Source of the DNA: Anabaena sp. UHCC 0187
GTDB taxonomy: Bacteria > Cyanobacteriota > Cyanobacteriia > Cyanobacteriales > Nostocaceae
DNA: 64,000 nt
Assembly: GCF_009712035.1 (NCBI RefSeq)
Contig: NZ_VILB01000011.1
Location: 129,146-193,145, forward strand
Direction: 5' to 3'
Shown piece after piece: positions 1 through 9,957 of the stretch (position 1 is its first letter; every line of letters starts with the position of its first letter). The notes under the pieces are model-generated. The model had not been told where the DNA came from. It saw only the letters and a list, made by a program, of their open reading frames with translations, and did no database searches. The position numbers and the translations under genes were made by a program.

Positions 1-33
1 ATGTGCCTGTAAATTACCTCTGAATAATTACTT

Positions 34-375
34 TTATTGTTTTTGATCGAGTTCCTGAGTCAGAAAATAATTGAGGAAAGTTCGGATTAGGGCAACAATT
101 CCTAGTTTTCCTAGAGACTCAAAGGTTGAAGATAAGGTGGTAGAGAGAATATCTGATCCTAACTGAAATTCTAATGCCAGCACTAGCCAAATTCCGAAAT
201 TGAGCCGGATTTGTAGAAATCGGTTTTGACTATGATGATGGTTTAGAGAAATCGCTATTTTTCCGGTTTTTAATACACCCAATAAGATACAAAATACAGC
301 AATGGATTCTAGTAAGAATTTGAGCAAAGTAATAACAAATGCTAACCCGCTCTCTAGCTGTTCAAGTAATACCAT
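34..375 (-). CDS. DUF1622-like small membrane protein
   Basis: A 113-residue protein with two to three hydrophobic segments (about residues 10-36, 58-75 and 85-105). Between the first two lies a basic, His-rich loop (HHHSQNRFLQIR). The organisation, with a conserved LGSDIL segment in the second hydrophobic stretch, resembles the DUF1622 inner-membrane family, whose function is unknown. It ends near the window edge, 64 bp downstream of the transporter-like gene on the same strand. Family assignment is from pattern memory. Confidence 0.6.
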   Translation of the reverse strand: MVLLEQLESGLAFVITLLKFLLESIAVFCILLGVLKTGKIAISLNHHHSQNRFLQIRLNFGIWLVLALEFQLGSDILSTTLSSTFESLGKLGIVALIRTFLNYFLTQELDQKQ

Positions 376-394
376 AATTTAGCTTTTTTTTCAC

Positions 395-425
395 GCAGAG
401 ACGCAGAGGCACAGAGAGGAGTTAA
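395..425. repeat. dispersed 'cgcagag/cacagag' repeat
   Basis: A purine-rich run of degenerate CGCAGAG and CACAGAG units lies between the first two genes. The same family recurs at 1305-1345, 5655-5690 and 37105-37135, and related 'gcgcaaagg' runs occur at 38524-38560 and 42573-42608. Such short dispersed repeats are common in intergenic DNA of Nostocales genomes. Confidence 0.6.
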
Positions 426-439
426 AAAATTGCATTTAG

Positions 440-1291
440 TTAGGTTGTTGCTCTAAGTTTGCGTTTATTCCAATTTGAGTAAAAACTTCCTAGAATTGCT
501 CCTACAATTACATAAGCTATGATTGTGGGAATTACCTGTTGCTGTACGTTATTCAAGATAGCAATAAACAAGGCTAATCCGACATTACGAGCAATACAGG
601 AAATTGCTAAAATTGGTTGTGTATCATCATTATGATCTCCTAAACTGTGTCCTATTACTAAGGAAGCAATTACCATGATGGTAATTACAACTATCGGTAA
701 TCCCCAAACTTTAAAAAATAGGGGAATCCCTAAAATACCGGACAAAACAACCAGCAGCAACAAAAGAATATCAGCAATAAAATTTAAAGGTTGGGCGATA
801 TTTTCGGCAAATTGAGGCACAAACTTTTGCAGCAAAAGACCGATACTTATAGGCAATAACTGTACCATGATCACTTGTCGGGCGACTTCTAAAATTGTCA
901 CTTTTTCTGCAAGATGCTGAAATAGGCTAAAAAAAATCCCCAAGGTGACGGGAGTAATGCAGACTGCAAGTATGGCGAGAGTTAATTGAAGACTGGCTGC
1001 ATAACAGAATCTGCCTCCAGCCTTTTGCGCTCTTTTTGTGGTCAGAGGCGCACCTGGAGAAGCCGCCAACAAGGCTAATCCTGTGATTACTTCGGGGGGT
1101 AAGTTAAACAGTTTTAGCAGGACAATAAGCACTAGAGGAACTAGCACTACAACCGCTAAAAGCGCACGGAATAGTAAAGCAGGTTTTCGCCATAGAGAAA
1201 GCATTTCCTCAAAGCAGAGATTGCTTCCTATAGCTAACATTAAAGAAAAAATCGTGATTTTAACGAAAATCAGCAATAAAGGATGGTGCAT
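440..1291 (-). CDS. BASS-like (bile acid:sodium symporter superfamily) membrane transporter
   Basis: A 283-residue, very hydrophobic protein with about nine predicted membrane segments spread over its full length. The sequence around residues 70-85 (GLALLAASPGAPLTT) matches the conserved small-residue/proline motif of the BASS and arsenite-permease-like families. The region around CIARNVGLALFIA near residue 235 resembles the second signature of the fold. The substrate cannot be read from the sequence. The gene is 64 bp upstream of the DUF1622-like gene on the same strand, and the two may be co-transcribed. Confidence 0.6.
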   Translation of the reverse strand: MHHPLLLIFVKITIFSLMLAIGSNLCFEEMLSLWRKPALLFRALLAVVVLVPLVLIVLLKLFNLPPEVITGLALLAASPGAPLTTKRAQKAGGRFCYAASLQLTLAILAVCITPVTLGIFFSLFQHLAEKVTILEVARQVIMVQLLPISIGLLLQKFVPQFAENIAQPLNFIADILLLLLVVLSGILGIPLFFKVWGLPIVVITIMVIASLVIGHSLGDHNDDTQPILAISCIARNVGLALFIAILNNVQQQVIPTIIAYVIVGAILGSFYSNWNKRKLRATT

Positions 1292-1532
1292 AGCTGGAAA
1301 TTAACCCTCTTTCCTCTGTGTCCTCTGTGCCTCTGTGGTTAGATAAATTACTTCTTGAACCGCAGAGGAAAAAAAGAGATTTTTCGGGTCACTTGTTAAC
1401 TACTATTGAACAAATAATATCTCTTAACCCAACTTTGTATTACTATCCTTGGTAATAGATATATCTGAAATATTTATTGTGATAATTTCTACTCACGCGG
1501 ATAAAAGAATCACATAAAAAATCCCTAATTTT

Positions 1533-3425
1533 TCATTGCTGAAGATAATAATTAAATCTGGTTCGCATTTGTTCAATTGTTAAATCTTGCGTCCAATATT
1601 CTATTAAAGCATGACCAAATGCCCAAGCATTACGATCTGGTGTAGATGGATTTTCTAACAACAACGGCCATAGGGATAATAAATCAAAATTACGGGATTT
1701 GGAATTGTCTGTATTTAATAGAGGAAAAAGTTCATAAGCCATTTGTAATTTGCCAATTACTATCGGTAATTGTTCTATGGGAATTTGTTCTGCGAGTAAA
1801 TAAGCAAGAGTAGGAGAACCTGTTGATAATGTAGAAATAAATTGCAAAACGGGACTTTTTAGTAATGCAGCAATTCCTTGAGTAGTTGTCATCTGAAATG
1901 TGTAATGCTCAATAATATTAGCTGCTGCTGTGGTGCGAGTTTCTAAATTCCGTAAAAAGCGAGTTAGCCGTAATTGTTTAGCCGGATCTATTGCTGCTAA
2001 TAATCCTGAAGACAAGGCTTCTATATTCCAAGCATGGCGATTAGTTTTCGGATCATTTGTAACGACAGGTAAAACTAAATTAGCAAAATTTCCTAATAGT
2101 TGTTGACGGTATTTTGTTGCTTCTCGAATAGAAATCTCTTTGGGTTTTTCTCCCCCTTCCCAATTATAAGGAGGTTGCCATTCACGAATAGGACGCAAAC
2201 GATCTACTTGGGTGACAATGGTAATAATCGGTAAATCTGCAACTTCTGATTTTACATCTTGAATAAAATCTACATCCATTTGTAAAGCTGGATCAAGTGC
2301 AGGAGTAACTAATAATAGTAAATCAGCATTACTAGCATAATCAATCACTAAATCTCGCAAATCTTCCCGTTTTACCTGTTCATAACCGGGAGTATCCCAA
2401 AGGTTGAGAGTTTCCCCATTTTCCGTTTCCCAATGATAATTTTGAATTTTATCTGTACTTGGTAAAACATCAACAGCAGCCAATTCATTTTGAAAAAGAG
2501 TATTAATTAAACTACTTTTACCTGCACCTGTGCGCCCAATAATGAGAATATTTACGGGTTTTTGGGCAACGATTTCTGGGGGTTCAGCTTGGGTAAGAAT
2601 GTCCCGCAGGGTTTGGGTTTTAACTTGGGGTAGGGTGGGGATAGGTAATTCAATTTTAGTTCCTGCATAGAGAGCGATCGCTTGTTTGCATAAATTCCGC
2701 AAAGCTGCTTCTCGTAATAGTTGACTCAAATTTATTAATAATTCTTGAGAAGCCCGATTTCCCACACCTTCACTAGCTTTTTTAGCCACCGCAGCGACCG
2801 GATTTAATACCCATTGCGCCCAATTCCAAACTTTCCATAATTTACGGGCAGATGGTTCTAATTTCCGATAAACTTCATAGGTTTGATAAGCCTGTCCAAC
2901 AGTAACTTGATTAAGAACAGGAGATAATTTTTGCATCCATTGATCCATGTCATCTACTGTACCGCGAATTAAACCGTAAACTTGAGGAATGTAAATATTT
3001 AAAAGCGGATATTTAACTTCAGGATTATAGATATGAGAAATTGCTACTACTAAATCTTGACACCTTTTCCAAAAAGTTTGCCAATCTTCCCAAATAGGTA
3101 AATCATTTGCGGCTGCGGTGAGAATATTTTGTAATGCTATTTCTACTGCTTTAGTCGTATCTGTTTCGATGACTAAATTATTTTCTGTGGAAGTTTCTAA
3201 TTCTTCTCTAACTTCTGCAAATACAGCTTCAATTCGGTTGATTTCTGGTTTTGTCCACCGTACCAATAACCACCGCCAACCGACAAATACAAATGTAAAT
3301 AAAGCCCAAATCCAACTTAATCCCCAAGCATGAATTTGTGTTCCTGCGGAGACGAGAAGGAAAGAAACAATTATTGCAATTGGTGAAATTAAGATTATCC
3401 ATTGCCAGGGTTTTAAACGGATCAT
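1533..3425 (-). CDS. membrane-associated Era/dynamin-like GTPase
   Basis: 630 residues. Two membrane segments lie near the N terminus (about 9-27 and 35-56), followed by an all-helical region to about residue 290. A G domain follows: P-loop GRTGAGKSS at 297-305, a DTPG switch II motif near 348, and a G4-like TQVD (in place of NKxD) near 406. A helical C-terminal region of about 160 residues completes it. The layout fits membrane-anchored bacterial GTPases of the YcjX/DUF697-adjacent group, but I cannot assign a named family. It is monocistronic, with over 200 bp of non-coding DNA on each side. Confidence 0.65.
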   Translation of the reverse strand: MIRLKPWQWIILISPIAIIVSFLLVSAGTQIHAWGLSWIWALFTFVFVGWRWLLVRWTKPEINRIEAVFAEVREELETSTENNLVIETDTTKAVEIALQNILTAAANDLPIWEDWQTFWKRCQDLVVAISHIYNPEVKYPLLNIYIPQVYGLIRGTVDDMDQWMQKLSPVLNQVTVGQAYQTYEVYRKLEPSARKLWKVWNWAQWVLNPVAAVAKKASEGVGNRASQELLINLSQLLREAALRNLCKQAIALYAGTKIELPIPTLPQVKTQTLRDILTQAEPPEIVAQKPVNILIIGRTGAGKSSLINTLFQNELAAVDVLPSTDKIQNYHWETENGETLNLWDTPGYEQVKREDLRDLVIDYASNADLLLLVTPALDPALQMDVDFIQDVKSEVADLPIITIVTQVDRLRPIREWQPPYNWEGGEKPKEISIREATKYRQQLLGNFANLVLPVVTNDPKTNRHAWNIEALSSGLLAAIDPAKQLRLTRFLRNLETRTTAAANIIEHYTFQMTTTQGIAALLKSPVLQFISTLSTGSPTLAYLLAEQIPIEQLPIVIGKLQMAYELFPLLNTDNSKSRNFDLLSLWPLLLENPSTPDRNAWAFGHALIEYWTQDLTIEQMRTRFNYYLQQ

Positions 3426-3648
3426 TGTTTTATACCTATTTTTGTTGTCGTGTGGATATTTCTATTGTCAATCTAATACTAATATGATCGGTTGTGGTGT
3501 GTAACAGAATGTAATCATCTCTTGGTCATAGTCCGCATTCGGTGTAAGTTAATATAACGAGTTGTGGTTAAAGTAGAAATTTTATTGGCTTTTACGATAA
3601 GATTTACGTGAATAAATCACAAAAAACTGCCTTGAGTACCTTAAAATT

Positions 3649-4965
3649 ATGCTTGTAGACTTCACTGTTGAAAACTACCGTTCCATTAAAGAACCTGTAA
3701 CCCTCAGTGCTGTTGCTCAAAAACAAAGCACTCGCAAGACAAGCGCAACCAGTAAACGCAAAGGGATAAAATTAGATCATGAAATTGCACCTGGGTATCA
3801 TGTTGAAGGTTGGGATATGGAGATTTTACCTGTTTTAGCAATTTTTGGAGCTAACGCATCAGGTAAAAGTAATATTATTCAAGCTTTGGATTATTTATTG
3901 TTAATGATGCAGCGTGGTATAAAGGAAACACAAACAATTGGAGTAAATAAAGCTTTTAAATATGCCAAACTAGATTCTTTTAAATTAGATAATATCTCTG
4001 CTAAAAAACCTACAAAATTTGAATTAAGAATTTTATTTAATAATAATATTTATACCTATTTATTAGAAATTAATCAACATCGTGTACTTTTAGAAAACTT
4101 GGATTATACGTTAAATACAACTAAGCGAACTCGTCGTTTATTTCATCGTCAATGGGATGACAATACAAATAAATTTATCTGGAAAACTGGTGATGATTTT
4201 GCTGGTCCACATAATCAACTCCAGCAAAGTATTAAAGAGGATGAACTATTTATTCATATATTATTTAAACTAGAGGTTAATATAATTAAACCTCTATTTG
4301 ATTGGTTAAGGGGTCGCTGGCCAGGAATTAATTTAGGTAGTGAGGAGTTTGAACTGAGGGTAATAAAAAATATTCATAGTAAGGATTCATTCTTCCAAGA
4401 AACAATACAAACAGCACTGAAAATTGTACAAGAATTTGATACTGGGCTTTCCAAAATTGAAATTAAACAAAAATCAGATGATTTACTTAACTACAACATA
4501 TATGCTGTACATAATACCATTGAAGGTAATGAAATTCATTGGCTTTTAGATGAGGAATCTTTGGGAACACAACGCCTATTTAGCTTGGCATTTCGGATAG
4601 TAACAACTTTGACAACTGATAGCTTGACAATTGTGGATGAATTTCCAAATCTTCATCCAAATATTGTCAGAAAAATTGTTAAAATGTTTCAAAATCCCAA
4701 AACCAACCCAAAAAATGCTCAACTTATTTTCACAAGCCATGATAATACATTACAAAGAAATAACTTATTACGACGTGATCAAATATGGTTTACACAAAAA
4801 CGCCCTGACCATAGTACAGAATTATATCCTTTAACTGATTTCCATGTCCGCAATGATTTAGCAATTGATAAAGCTTATTTAGATGGACGCTTTGGTGCAG
4901 TTCCATTTTTACCATCTGATGAAGAAATGATATTACAGGGTGATGAGGAATGTCAAGAAAGTTAG
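3649..4965 (+). CDS. rloA-like: RloA/AbiLi-like AAA (AAA_21) ATPase
   Basis: A 438-residue ATPase of the SMC/ABC-related AAA_15/21 type. The N terminus VDFTVENYRSIKEP is the typical start of this family. Walker A is GANASGKS at 67-74, the Walker B-like DEFPNLHP lies near 330, and an H-loop (FTSHDNTL) near 365. The gene overlaps the following RloB-family gene by 16 bp, which implies translational coupling. RloA/RloB pairs are found in type I RM loci and correspond to the AbiL abortive-infection system; the ATPase is thought to sense infection and control the Toprim-like partner. The family call is strong; a defence role here is inferred. Confidence 0.8.
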   Translation: MLVDFTVENYRSIKEPVTLSAVAQKQSTRKTSATSKRKGIKLDHEIAPGYHVEGWDMEILPVLAIFGANASGKSNIIQALDYLLLMMQRGIKETQTIGVNKAFKYAKLDSFKLDNISAKKPTKFELRILFNNNIYTYLLEINQHRVLLENLDYTLNTTKRTRRLFHRQWDDNTNKFIWKTGDDFAGPHNQLQQSIKEDELFIHILFKLEVNIIKPLFDWLRGRWPGINLGSEEFELRVIKNIHSKDSFFQETIQTALKIVQEFDTGLSKIEIKQKSDDLLNYNIYAVHNTIEGNEIHWLLDEESLGTQRLFSLAFRIVTTLTTDSLTIVDEFPNLHPNIVRKIVKMFQNPKTNPKNAQLIFTSHDNTLQRNNLLRRDQIWFTQKRPDHSTELYPLTDFHVRNDLAIDKAYLDGRFGAVPFLPSDEEMILQGDEECQES

Positions 4966-5576
4966 AACGTAGTCAACCTAGCAGGAAAATTACTCAAAAA
5001 ATATTAATTGCTTGTGAAGGAAGTAAAACAGAACCAATTTATTTCAATAGTATTCGCAATGAATTACGTTCACCAACTTTAGAAATTATTGTATTGCGTA
5101 ATCAAGGAAAAACTGACCCAGGTAATATTATTGAAATACTCATCGAAAAACGACAGCAAATGAAAGATGAGAAAAGATGGACTACAAATGATGCTGCTTG
5201 GGCTGTTTTTGATGGAGATGAACATATTGAAAAAAGTCGTACAAGTTGGGAAAATGCAATTAATCGAGCTAACAGTCAAAAGATTAATTTAGCAATTACC
5301 AATCCCTGTTTTGAACTTTGGTATTTAATTCATTTTCAAGACCATTTATCACAAATTAGCCGAGATAAGTTAGTTAAATTATTAAATAAGCATATACCTG
5401 ACTATGATAAATCAATGTGTTTATATCCAAAACCTTTAAAAACAGAAATGGAAAAAGCTATTCAAAATGCTGAGAAAATAGCCAAGCAGATAGAACGTAA
5501 TGAATTATATGAATATTCAAATCCTTGTTGTAGTGGTTTATCGAAACTAATTAGTAGCTTATTAGATTTAAAATAA
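4950..5576 (+). CDS. rloB-like: RloB-family Toprim-like protein (AbiLii-like)
   Basis: 208 residues. It shows the RloB pattern: an N-terminal CEGSKTEPIYF motif (conserved Glu), a central FDGDEH acidic motif in the position of a Toprim DxD, and NPCFELWYLIHF near residue 116. It starts inside the 3' end of the upstream ATPase gene. RloB proteins are probable nucleases or tRNA-targeting effectors paired with an AAA ATPase. The full length and intact acidic residues suggest an active effector. Biochemistry of this subgroup is inferred from relatives. Confidence 0.8.
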   Translation: MSRKLERSQPSRKITQKILIACEGSKTEPIYFNSIRNELRSPTLEIIVLRNQGKTDPGNIIEILIEKRQQMKDEKRWTTNDAAWAVFDGDEHIEKSRTSWENAINRANSQKINLAITNPCFELWYLIHFQDHLSQISRDKLVKLLNKHIPDYDKSMCLYPKPLKTEMEKAIQNAEKIAKQIERNELYEYSNPCCSGLSKLISSLLDLK

Positions 5577-5754
5577 ACTTAACAAATTCATAATATAACT
5601 TATTTCATTCTAACAGCACTCTGAGCGATAATAAATAACATCTCCTTTTTCTCAATCTCTGTGTCCTCTGCGCCTCTGCGGTTCGTTAAAAAAAATTTTG
5701 TAGCTTAACTAAACCATATTATTTTATTTCCAATTCACCAATACTAATAAATAA

Positions 5755-7083
5755 TTACAAACTAAATTCCGCCGCATTATCATCATCTAAACTGCTATCT
5801 TTACCCACAACCGTAGGATGAAAATTAGCACCATGAATTAACTCAGCAAACTTAATTTCTGGATTTTGATAAATCACATTCAACACACTGATAAAATCGC
5901 GGATAATTTCCCCTGGAGTCAGCAAAGCTTCAGCACCTAAACGACTGACAATTTCTTGAATAAACTCCTGTAATTGGGAGTTTTTTAAAGTGCTTTGATA
6001 ACCAAGATTCAAAGCATGAATTTCTGTCAACCGCTGTAAAAGAGTGAGTATTTCTGTTGCGGTTAAGGGATTCAGCCGAATCACCGGACCCATATATTCT
6101 TGGACATTAGCTTGAGTAGCAAAACGGCTTTCTTTAGTGCGTCTACGCCAAGCTTGGTCTGCAAAAAGTCCGCGATTTGGATCTTCTAAAAACTTGGTAG
6201 TTCCTCCAATAAAAATACCCAAATTTTCAGCTTTACATTGCATAGTATCATTGAACATTGCCAAAAGGCGATTATAATTTTTTTCACGGGTAACTGTGGG
6301 AGATATTTGGTACAAATTAATAGCCTCGTCCATGAAAATTAATAAGCCTTTATAGCCAATTTCCGCAACAAATTTAGCGATTAATTTAATGTAATCATAC
6401 CAACTATCATCATCAATAATAACCCGCACTCCTAAAGCGGCTTTAGCTTCAGTTTTGGTATTAAATTCACCTCTTAACCAGCGCAAAGAGGCATTTTTTA
6501 AATCATCATCATCTAAGCGATAACCACGCCAATAAGCAATAATTACATTACCAAAATCAAAGCCATGAACTAAATCTTCAATATATTGAATTACTTCTCT
6601 AATTTTGGTTTCTACTTTGTCATCAAAGCCTTCATCATTAGGACGCATTCCCGTTTCTTTAGCCACTTCTTGCTGAATTTTATTAATCCAGCCTTCTAAA
6701 ATGGAAATTAAAGCCCCACCGTCAGGACGAGTTTTTGTAGCCAGATGACTCATTAATTCTCGATAGGTTGCTAACCCTTCGTTATTGCTTCCTGCTAATC
6801 GGTGTTGAGAGGATAAATCAGCATCAGCTACTATAAATCCTTGCTCCATTGCTCGGTTTCGCATCATTTGTAACATGAAGCTTTTTCCTGAGCCATAGTT
6901 ACCAATTATAAACCGAAATGCGGCGATACCTTCTGCGATATCATTGAGATTTTGTAAGAGGCTATTAAGTTCTTTTTCTCGACCAACTGCTATATGTTCA
7001 ATTCCTATTCTGGGGACTACTCCTGCACTAAGAGAGTTAATTAAAGCAGTGGATATTTTTTTCGATAGTTTCAGCTTGGTCAT
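5755..7083 (-). CDS. BrxD-like ATP-binding protein (DUF2791)
   Basis: 442 residues. Walker A GNYGSGKS is at 61-68, followed by the family-typical FMLQMMRNRA. Walker B is LLIFMDEAINLY near 245-256, and a GGTTKFLEDPNRG segment near 292 matches the BREX BrxD/DUF2791 group. In defence loci this ATPase usually sits with a helicase and TerB-domain proteins. Here only the neighbouring coiled-coil/TerB_C-like gene is present (62 bp away, same strand), and no BREX methylase or PglZ is visible. The gene is either part of a reduced system or of a separate housekeeping pair. Confidence 0.7.
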   Translation of the reverse strand: MTKLKLSKKISTALINSLSAGVVPRIGIEHIAVGREKELNSLLQNLNDIAEGIAAFRFIIGNYGSGKSFMLQMMRNRAMEQGFIVADADLSSQHRLAGSNNEGLATYRELMSHLATKTRPDGGALISILEGWINKIQQEVAKETGMRPNDEGFDDKVETKIREVIQYIEDLVHGFDFGNVIIAYWRGYRLDDDDLKNASLRWLRGEFNTKTEAKAALGVRVIIDDDSWYDYIKLIAKFVAEIGYKGLLIFMDEAINLYQISPTVTREKNYNRLLAMFNDTMQCKAENLGIFIGGTTKFLEDPNRGLFADQAWRRRTKESRFATQANVQEYMGPVIRLNPLTATEILTLLQRLTEIHALNLGYQSTLKNSQLQEFIQEIVSRLGAEALLTPGEIIRDFISVLNVIYQNPEIKFAELIHGANFHPTVVGKDSSLDDDNAAEFSL

Positions 7084-7145
7084 GTAGTTAATTGTATTTA
7101 ATTATTAATAATTGATGCTGTTATATTTTACCATATTTATAGCTT

Positions 7146-8456
7146 CTAATTACTAATTTCTGCATATTTATTAATCATTGTTTTCACATTTAGTAAATGT
7201 TCTTCAACAATTTCAGGAACTTCGGTATTAGTTTCAATGATTAACTCACCAATGGTATTACTAGCAATTTCATTGATAGCATCAATTAAGAGATTGGGCA
7301 TGGTAATATTGGCTTCAGCAATTTGTTTAATGGTAGCTTTGGGGTTATCTTGCTCAAGTATGGCTTTTAAAACTTGGATTTCATAAGCTGGAAGATGTTC
7401 TAATAAATTATGCCATTCTGTGGGTAAATTGTCTGGGTGATGATCCTTTGTATCTAATGGTTCTAATAATTCATCAAAGGGAAATAAATCTAGATGACTT
7501 TCTTCATTATCGGGTAATGTTTCGGAATTAATGGTTTCCACTTGTTGGAGTAATTCCCAAACCTGATTTTGCAATAAATCCCGTTCATCTTGTAAGAGGG
7601 AAATTTGATTTTGTAATTGATTGATTTCGGATTGTTGTCCTAAGGTTTTAGTCTGTAAAGATTTGAGGGTATTTTCTAGATTATTTCTAGTTATATTTGT
7701 CTGTAGTAGTAAATCATTTTGTTTGGCAATTTTCAATTCTTGATTTTGAACTTCTATTCGCAGTTCATAAAGCTTTTCTTCTAGTTGTGGCTTCAGTCTT
7801 TCTAACAAAATTACATCATTTTCTAGTTCTTTTTTCTGCTGTTTAAATGTATCAATGTGAGGTTGTATTTGGTGGATTTCGGCACGAGACGCGTTACAAT
7901 TCAGTTCTAGTCGCCGCTTTTCTGTAATCAGATTATTGCAGATATTATTCAGTTCTATATTACTATTTTCTAGATGTTGAAATTCATTTTTGAGATTATA
8001 AACTTCGGATTCAATTTGCTTTTTTTGAGCAGCAAATTTACCGATATCTCGATGTAGTCCATCTCTTTGACTACGACAATCTCCAATTTGGTTTTCTAGT
8101 TGCTGAGTTTCTGTATACAATAAATTTCTATATTCTTCTAATTGCTGTATTTCTCGGACAATACGAGATTTTAATCCTTCTATGTCCCGAATGCGTCGCT
8201 GGAGAGAACCAATCATCCTCAATTCATCACTTCTACGCCGTTTATCTACAAGAAATGCGGCTGAATATGTAGCCAAAATTGTTATTATTCCGGTAAGAAA
8301 TGCTTTAGAAAAATCCCAGTTGGGAACTAGGCTTAAACCGAAACTGATACTAAAAGCGGCTATTCCTAGCACTACCTGATGACTCACTATTGTTGGTTGC
8401 GTTTTCCGGGGTTTTATCGTCGTCAAACTGTTAGAGTTATTAGTAATTAAGGTCAT
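7146..8456 (-). CDS. membrane-anchored coiled-coil protein with TerB_C-like C-terminus
   Basis: 436 residues. A double membrane segment (about residues 28-70) is followed by a basic stretch KRRR and a long coiled coil (about 80-300) rich in Gln, Leu and Glu. An acidic linker leads to a C-terminal globular part (about 345-430) containing AILEQDNPKATIKQIAEAN. That C-terminal pattern resembles the TerB_C domain found with BrxD-like ATPases. It lies just upstream of the BrxD-like gene on the same strand, so a shared operon is likely. Function unknown; a membrane-tethered scaffold or sensor is a reasonable guess. Confidence 0.55.
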   Translation of the reverse strand: MTLITNNSNSLTTIKPRKTQPTIVSHQVVLGIAAFSISFGLSLVPNWDFSKAFLTGIITILATYSAAFLVDKRRRSDELRMIGSLQRRIRDIEGLKSRIVREIQQLEEYRNLLYTETQQLENQIGDCRSQRDGLHRDIGKFAAQKKQIESEVYNLKNEFQHLENSNIELNNICNNLITEKRRLELNCNASRAEIHQIQPHIDTFKQQKKELENDVILLERLKPQLEEKLYELRIEVQNQELKIAKQNDLLLQTNITRNNLENTLKSLQTKTLGQQSEINQLQNQISLLQDERDLLQNQVWELLQQVETINSETLPDNEESHLDLFPFDELLEPLDTKDHHPDNLPTEWHNLLEHLPAYEIQVLKAILEQDNPKATIKQIAEANITMPNLLIDAINEIASNTIGELIIETNTEVPEIVEEHLLNVKTMINKYAEISN

Positions 8457-8522
8457 TATTCCTCACTTTTTTATTGGTAAATATACAGTTATAATTATGG
8501 TTGGATTACATGATATAGCGGG

Positions 8523-8572
8523 AGTCAGAAGTCAGGAGTCAGAAGAAAGAAGTCAGAAGAAAGAAGAAGGAG
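8523..8572. repeat. short tandem repeat (gtcagaa-type)
   Basis: Degenerate tandem units of GTCAGAA/GAAAGAA lie between two minus-strand genes. This is a typical Nostocales intergenic heptanucleotide repeat. Confidence 0.6.
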
Positions 8573-8628
8573 TAAAATTGCTCTATAGCTTTTACCGTTA
8601 ATTTTGGATCTTATTCCAGTGCATAGAG

Positions 8629-9957
8629 CTATAATTGATTTTTATTTTCACCAAATACGGCTAAATCTGCTTTTAGGAAGTCAATAAACTGCCTTGCGGT
8701 TCTACCAGAACGTCCGTTATGACGGGTTGCCCATTGTAAAGCTTTGAATTCTAAATCTTCAGGAGAAATATTGATGTTTGCTGCTAGGTGTTGGACTATT
8801 TGTAAATAGGTTTTTTGATCTGCTGCTTCAAAGGTTAGAGTCAGACCAAAGCGATCGCTAAAAGACAACTTTTCTTGCATTGTATCCCAGCCATGAACTT
8901 CATGGTTATCCCTGGGGGCTGGTCTATCAGTAAAAAATTCCCGGATTAAATGGCGACGGTTAGAAGTAGCATATACAACCACGTTTTCGGGTCTTGCCGT
9001 TAAATTTCCTTCCAAAACTACTTTCATCGCTTTAAAAGTATCATCATCTTCTTCAAAGGAAAGATCATCTACAAAGATAATAAATTTCTGGGGAACTCCT
9101 CGCAACTGTTCCACAATTTTCGGTAAATCTGGCAATTCTGATTTGGACACTTCTATTAAGCGCAGGTTTCTATGACTATACTCATTTAACAGAGCTTTAA
9201 CTAAAGAAGATTTACCCGAACCACGACTACCATAAAGTAATACGTGCAGCGCGGTTTCTCCTGACAATAAAAACTCTGTATTTTTCACTAAAGCATCTTT
9301 TTGCCACTCGTAACCTACCAATGTAGACAGTTTCACCGAATCAGCATAAGCAATGCCAACTAAGCGCCCACCTTGCCAACGAAAAGCCCGATATTGGGCA
9401 AATAAACCAGTTCCATGTTGACGATAATAAGCAGCTAAATCTTCCACAGCATCACCCCAATTTTCTAACTGGGGAAAAGATGTTTCTATCCCGACTGCTT
9501 CCGGTTCTCGATACCAAACAACTGGGGAAATGGGTAAATGAGTCGCCATTTGTACCCACTCGCTCAAAACTGCACTATTGCATTCATATAAACTTTGTAA
9601 TACTTGTAAATCATGTTGGACAGCCACGACTAAAGCTGAGGGTAATTTGCTAAATTCCTGCTGTTGTGCCAATTTGCTAAAAGGATTATCCGCAGTGAGA
9701 ATTTGCTTAATTAGGTATTCTTCCCAGGTTTGATGACTGCTGGCTAAAGCTTGGAAATAACTACCATAAGCTTGTAGGCAATCCCGCCCATCTGCATCAG
9801 TATAACGGATGGTTTGTAATAAATTAACAAAGGTCGTGCCTACGTCGCTTTGGAGGACAGATTGGTACAGTAAAAGGGAAGCAGCTTGGCGTTGCAGAAA
9901 TTGAACTGTTGTATAAGATGTCGTATTTGCCGTAAGCATTGGTAGATGATCCATCAA
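8629..9957 (-). CDS. DUF815-family AAA ATPase
   Basis: 442 residues. The N-terminal 230 residues are helical. An AAA core follows, with Walker A GSRGSGKS at 243-250 and Walker B FIIFVDDLSFEEDD near 290. A sensor-1 like YATSNRRHL and a C-terminal arginine-rich GRSGRTARQF segment complete it. This is the DUF815 family, widespread in cyanobacteria and proteobacteria with no firm function. The reading frame is intact. A start at the second Met (+3) is equally possible. Confidence 0.7.
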   Translation of the reverse strand: MMDHLPMLTANTTSYTTVQFLQRQAASLLLYQSVLQSDVGTTFVNLLQTIRYTDADGRDCLQAYGSYFQALASSHQTWEEYLIKQILTADNPFSKLAQQQEFSKLPSALVVAVQHDLQVLQSLYECNSAVLSEWVQMATHLPISPVVWYREPEAVGIETSFPQLENWGDAVEDLAAYYRQHGTGLFAQYRAFRWQGGRLVGIAYADSVKLSTLVGYEWQKDALVKNTEFLLSGETALHVLLYGSRGSGKSSLVKALLNEYSHRNLRLIEVSKSELPDLPKIVEQLRGVPQKFIIFVDDLSFEEDDDTFKAMKVVLEGNLTARPENVVVYATSNRRHLIREFFTDRPAPRDNHEVHGWDTMQEKLSFSDRFGLTLTFEAADQKTYLQIVQHLAANINISPEDLEFKALQWATRHNGRSGRTARQFIDFLKADLAVFGENKNQL

